Assembly (NCBI GenBank): GCA_011049545.1
Contig: DRHQ01000012.1
Location: forward strand, 1 to 64,000
Direction: 5' to 3'
Length of the DNA: 64,000 nt
Source: Candidatus Aminicenantota bacterium
GTDB lineage: Bacteria; Acidobacteriota; Aminicenantia; Aminicenantales; Aminicenantaceae
This document shows, piece after piece, positions 60,478-64,000 of the stretch. Under the pieces are notes generated by a model that was not told the DNA's origin, ran no database searches, and saw only the letters and a program-made list of their open reading frames with translations. The position numbers and the translations under genes are program-made. Each line of letters begins with the position of its first letter. Within the stretch, counting starts at the first letter, position 1.

Positions 60478-61803
60478 ATGATCCCTAAAAAAGAGTCTCT
60501 TACTTATAAGAAAATATTCTTCTTCTGGATCCCCTTAGCAGCCACATGGCTGATGATGGCCACAGAAGGGCCTTTCCTTGCAGCCATCATTGCCAGGCTT
60601 GCAAACCCTAAATTTAACCTCGCTGCCTTCGGCGTGGCTTTCTCTTTTGCTGTGTTCATCGAAGCTCCGGTCATCATGCTCATGAGCGCATCCACAGCTC
60701 TGGCGAAAGACAGGGATTCATACATCAAATTAAGAAACTTCACTTTTGTATTAAGCGGCATTACCACACTCGTCTTGATTACTTTTATAATTCCGCCCAT
60801 CTTTTACTTCATCACCCAACGTCTTATTGGATTACCTGAAAATGTTGCCAAATTGACCCATCATGCCTTTATCGTCCTCATTCCCTGGCCGGGAGCGATC
60901 GGTTATCGACGATTCTACCAAGGCATCCTTATCCGTAGCAATCTAACCCGCCGGGTGGCATACGGGACAATAACCCGTTTGATGGCAATAGTTATGACCT
61001 CTCTGACGTGCTATCTGTTCTTCGATCTGAATGGCGCTATCATAGGTACTTTGTCTCTCGCTGTTGCCGTCTCTGCCGAAGCCGTCACCAGCAGGATAAT
61101 GGCTCATACTTCAGTACGACATTTATTGTTAAAAGAAAAAGAATCGGAGAGATCAGAAGAAACTCCTATAAGCTACAGGTACATCAAAAAATTCTATTAT
61201 CCCCTGGCTCTGACTTCTGTCCTCAGCATAGGTGTCCATCCGATGGTGACATTCTTCATGGGACAGAGCCGGATGCCGATTGAATCTTTAGCCGTTCTTC
61301 CTGTGATCCTTTCTCTGGTTTTTGTTTTCAGGAGTATAGGTCTTTCCTTCCAAGAAGTAGGCATAGCTCTTTTAGGAAAAAACAACCAAACTTTTAAGCC
61401 TCTGCGTAATTTTGCATTTGGGCTAGGGATCGTCCTTGTTTGTCTTCTATCCTTCATAACTCTCACTCCGTTTTCCTACATCTGGTTTCATAAGATATCG
61501 GGACTTTCTATGGAATTGACAATTTTTGCAGAATTTCCGGCCCAGCTAGCAATTTTACTTCCAGGGCTAACAGTGCTCATTTCCCTCCAAAGAGCCTTAC
61601 TGATAAATAACAAAAAGACAAAACCGATCACCATCGCCTCCTCCATCGAGGTTATTAGTATATTCATCGTGCTCCTTGTCACCATTGTGACATTTAACTT
61701 GATAGGAGCGATCGCTGCTGTTGCGGCCCTGGTCGTAGGGCGCCTGTTAGCCAACGGGTATCTCGTTTGGCCCTGTCTGAAGGTTTTGAAAAGAAAGGCT
61801 TGA
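60478..61803 (+). CDS. MATE-like multidrug/lipid flippase-type exporter
   Basis: A 441-residue membrane protein with 12 hydrophobic segments in two similar halves, resembling the MATE/MOP exporter superfamily. Characteristic stretches are FFFWIPLAATWLMMATEGPF near the N-terminus and RRFYQGILIRSNLTRRVAYG in helix-loop 4-5. The charged cytosolic loop between halves (KEKESERSEETPISYRYIKK) is visible. ATG 60478 is chosen over 60448, whose extra residues are unlike a helix-1 leader; ribosome site is weak for both. Substrate unknown. It lies downstream of the IS scar with no obvious partner. Confidence 0.85.
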   Translation: MIPKKESLTYKKIFFFWIPLAATWLMMATEGPFLAAIIARLANPKFNLAAFGVAFSFAVFIEAPVIMLMSASTALAKDRDSYIKLRNFTFVLSGITTLVLITFIIPPIFYFITQRLIGLPENVAKLTHHAFIVLIPWPGAIGYRRFYQGILIRSNLTRRVAYGTITRLMAIVMTSLTCYLFFDLNGAIIGTLSLAVAVSAEAVTSRIMAHTSVRHLLLKEKESERSEETPISYRYIKKFYYPLALTSVLSIGVHPMVTFFMGQSRMPIESLAVLPVILSLVFVFRSIGLSFQEVGIALLGKNNQTFKPLRNFAFGLGIVLVCLLSFITLTPFSYIWFHKISGLSMELTIFAEFPAQLAILLPGLTVLISLQRALLINNKKTKPITIASSIEVISIFIVLLVTIVTFNLIGAIAAVAALVVGRLLANGYLVWPCLKVLKRKA

Positions 61804-61885
61804 AACGGATATAGAATATCCTATCTTATTTATTCCCTATTCCAACAATACAGTACTCTTTGATAGGCTTTATGTGGACCACTCC

Positions 61886-63001
61886 TTACTTGTTCAATAC
61901 TTCTTTCAGAGCGGTCAACACACGGGTGACATTTTCCTTTCTCGCTGTATGCCCCATCAGCCCGATCCGCCATATCTTACCTGCTAGAGGCCCCAATCCC
62001 GCTCCGATTTCTATTTTATGGTTAGAGCGAAGCTTACTCCTCACTTCGGCATCATCGACTCCCTCAGGAATATGGATCGAATTCAGCATGGGAAGTCGAA
62101 AATCAGGCGAAACAAGCATATTAATTCCTAAATCATCAAGGCCTCGGACCAACATGTTGTGACATTCGAGATGTCGACGAAAAACATTTTCCAATCCTTC
62201 CTCAACGCTAAGAAAAAGCGATTGATACAAAGCGTAGTTCATATTGATCGGGGCTGTATGATGATAGACCCGCGTTTCCCCTCCCCAATACTTTGTCAGC
62301 ATGCTGACATCCAGATACCAATTGGGGACTTTCGTCTTTCGCCCAAGAATAACATCCAATGCTCTATCAGAAACGGAGACAGGGGCCAAACCCGGAGGAC
62401 AAGAAAGGCACTTTTGGGTGCCACTGTAAAGAACATCAATTCCCCAAGCATCCATAGCCACTTCAATCCCTCCAAGACTGGTGACTGTATCCACCAGGTA
62501 AAGAGTTTCCTTACCACGCAATAAATCTCCGATCTCTTCAACGGGATTTCTTACACCAGTCGATGTTTCTGCATGGACAACCGCCACTATCTTATAGTTT
62601 TTCTTTTCCAGCATATCTTCCACTTTTTCAGGAATAACGGGTGTTCCCCATTCAAACTCAAGACTATCCACATCGGCGCCAAGGCGAGTGGCCACATCCT
62701 GCATGCGCTGACCGAAGACACCGTTGATCAGGATCAACACAGGATCATCACGTTCAATCAGATTCACGAAGCAAGTTTCCATCCCCGCAGATCCAGTGCC
62801 AGAAATAGGTATCGTCATACGGTTGTGGGTTTTCATGACCGTCTGAAGGAGCTTTTTAATTTCGTCCATAATATCGATGAAGTATGGATCCATATGACCC
62901 AGGGTCTTCAGTCCAAGGGCTTCATAAACAGAATCATGAATGCAAGAAGGTCCAGGCCCCATTAAAAGTATTTCTTCAACGCCGTCCAGTTTGTTTTTCA
63001 T
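61886..63001 (-). CDS. Class V aminotransferase (alanine-glyoxylate/serine-pyruvate type)
   Basis: A PLP enzyme of 371 residues. MGPGPSCIHDSVYEALG is the standard N-terminus for this class. SGTGSAGMETCFVNL binds the PLP phosphate, YLVDTVTSLGGIEV carries the PLP aspartate, and the Schiff-base lysine is in YSGTQKCLSCPPG. Known members transaminate alanine, serine, aspartate or phosphonates with glyoxylate or pyruvate, so the substrate is open. The gene lies between the MATE-like gene (convergent) and the ThiS-ThiF fusion on the same strand, 270 bp apart. Confidence 0.93.
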   Translation of the reverse strand: MKNKLDGVEEILLMGPGPSCIHDSVYEALGLKTLGHMDPYFIDIMDEIKKLLQTVMKTHNRMTIPISGTGSAGMETCFVNLIERDDPVLILINGVFGQRMQDVATRLGADVDSLEFEWGTPVIPEKVEDMLEKKNYKIVAVVHAETSTGVRNPVEEIGDLLRGKETLYLVDTVTSLGGIEVAMDAWGIDVLYSGTQKCLSCPPGLAPVSVSDRALDVILGRKTKVPNWYLDVSMLTKYWGGETRVYHHTAPINMNYALYQSLFLSVEEGLENVFRRHLECHNMLVRGLDDLGINMLVSPDFRLPMLNSIHIPEGVDDAEVRSKLRSNHKIEIGAGLGPLAGKIWRIGLMGHTARKENVTRVLTALKEVLNK

Positions 63002-63270
63002 TGTTTTGTGATTCTCCTTTTTCCTTTTGTGGATTCAAAATAATATCAACTTCTTTATTTCAAAGCAAAGGAATTCTCCTAACAAAATCATGGTTTTTGT
63101 AATGTTTTCACAGCTATACTAGAATTGCGATGATAAGTTATAATCTACTTCAAGGAATAATCAAGATTGGACTCGCTTCGCGAAGGCTGTATGGTGAAAA
63201 AACCGTGAGCGACGAAAGCACTCAAGACCAAAGACTAAGAAGCGACCCTCAACAAAAACATTCCTGCTAT
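63002..63270. other. Intergenic region between class V aminotransferase and ThiF
   Basis: About 270 bp with a GGAGAAT ribosome site for the aminotransferase near 63004-63014 on the minus strand. A GCTTCGCGAAGG palindrome at 63175-63186 is the only notable structure. No gene is credible. Confidence 0.5.
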
Positions 63271-64000
63271 CTACTCAATCATATCAGGGATTTTAGAGAT
63301 AGCCCCATCAGGATCTACGAGAAGGCTAACTACTAAGTTGGCTTGATGATGAGCGGCTATACCCACCCGAGGCGCCATCAAACCCAGGCCAGGGCCAGCA
63401 GCCTTTATCATATCTCCTACGATGAAAACTCTATTCCCTAAACGCCAGGTTTTTATGCTGTTGCTGTCCCCATACCCCGCCAGTCCAGATGCACCCACAA
63501 CATAAGCCTTGGGTAACGATTCAGCAGCAGATTCTAGGATCATGACTTTCTCTTCAGCACGATCGAAACATTCGACGATGACATTGGCTGTATGGAATAC
63601 TTTTGGAATATTTTTTCTGTTCAACTCGATTTTATGGATTACAATTTTTATGAAGGGATTGATGCTAGCCAAAATTATTGATAAGGCCTGCGTCTTAGGC
63701 ATTCCAATTTGATCGATGGAATATTGCTGGCGGTTAAGATTGCTCGGCTCTACCACATCGAAATCGACAAGAATCAGCGTTCCTATCCCCATTCTGGCTA
63801 AGGCGATGGAAACGGCAGACCCTAATCCCCCCAAACCGGCAATCCCGACTGTAGCTCTTTTCACACGCTCATGAACACCGGGAGAATGACGGGCAACCAT
63901 AAGAGCCTCCAGCTCAGCCATCTGAGGAATCTCACCCTTGCGAATAAGAACGACCTGGTCACCTTCTTTCAGAATATAATCTTCGATGCAAGGGTAGCCG
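63271..64000 (-). CDS. thiF: ThiS-ThiF fusion: sulfur carrier and adenylyltransferase, 5' end outside window
   Basis: The main part (about 216 residues) is a ThiF/MoeB/E1-type adenylyltransferase with the nucleotide motif GIAGLGGLGSAVSIALARMG, the aspartate in VDFDVVEPSNLNRQQY and the arginine NRQQY motif. The frame stays open through an ATG at 63921 to the window edge and reads PCIEDYILKEGDQVVLIRKG, which matches the C-terminal half of a ThiS-like ubiquitin fold. In thiamine synthesis ThiF adenylates the ThiS C-terminus. The fused carrier part here does not end in the free GG tail, so it may act as a structural domain. Nothing further of the pathway is visible. Confidence 0.87.
   Translation of the reverse strand, partial: GYPCIEDYILKEGDQVVLIRKGEIPQMAELEALMVARHSPGVHERVKRATVGIAGLGGLGSAVSIALARMGIGTLILVDFDVVEPSNLNRQQYSIDQIGMPKTQALSIILASINPFIKIVIHKIELNRKNIPKVFHTANVIVECFDRAEEKVMILESAAESLPKAYVVGASGLAGYGDSNSIKTWRLGNRVFIVGDMIKAAGPGLGLMAPRVGIAAHHQANLVVSLLVDPDGAISKIPDMIE

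Overview
The window is 64 kb of compact, moderately AT-rich bacterial chromosome with no rRNA, tRNA or CRISPR array that I could recognise. The gene mix suggests an anaerobic, peptide- and amino-acid-using heterotroph: many secreted or cytosolic peptidases, amino acid permease, 5-oxoprolinase/hydantoinase, indolepyruvate:ferredoxin oxidoreductase, several aminotransferases, RidA, prenylquinone-type UbiA enzymes and c-di-GMP proteins. Together with the many dispersed intergenic palindromes, this fits an Acidobacteria/Aminicenantes-like lineage. That assignment is inference from gene content only.

Layout. 0-5.4 kb: a tight plus-strand operon (rimO 3' part, pgpA, cinA, thpR, plsY, gpsA, TPR protein), mostly with 4-bp stop/start overlaps, mixing phospholipid synthesis with RNA/nucleotide maintenance. 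5.6-8.1 kb: metK-ahcY on the minus strand (S-adenosylmethionine cycle). 8.4-13 kb: two overlapping M16-like proteins that have lost the zinc motif, ftcD (apparently starting at ATA) and a macrodomain protein. 13-15.5 kb: Znu-type metal ABC transporter, next to a galactokinase scrap. 16-20 kb: pepD, a broken B12/radical-SAM gene, a membrane protein, an SDR and a broken sensor gene. 20-22 kb: a Phd/PIN toxin-antitoxin pair and an XRE-ImmA regulator, each behind a readable sigma70 promoter with palindromic operators. 22-29 kb: M48 protease, FAD amino-acid oxidase, ornithine-cyclodeaminase-like enzyme, DUF4438, M20 peptidase and RidA.

30-35 kb: hyuA-hyuB-NRAMP-like permease operon. 35-43 kb: a 1190-residue diguanylate-cyclase-like/ATPase/HEAT protein, IorA, an APC permease and a class I aminotransferase. 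43.5-48 kb: a NusG paralogue heading a short DegT-GlmS operon, and a carbon-nitrogen hydrolase bracketed by inverted repeats. 48-54 kb: PilZ, a strikingly structured 253-bp non-coding element, a flavodoxin-UbiA fusion facing a second UbiA gene, and HD-GYP. 54-58 kb: a BNR-repeat protein and a serine hydrolase. 58-60.3 kb: pyrB-pyrI next to a carbamate kinase fragment cut by an IS3-type remnant. 60.4-64 kb: MATE-like transporter, class V aminotransferase and a ThiS-ThiF fusion running off the edge.

At least five dispersed repeat families fill the gaps. The commonest is a REP-like palindrome preceded by GTAG, the hallmark of REPs mobilised by RAYT transposases. The strongest candidate for something undescribed is the nested cruciform element at 49218-49470, for which an apparent empty-site relative lies at 53036-53085.
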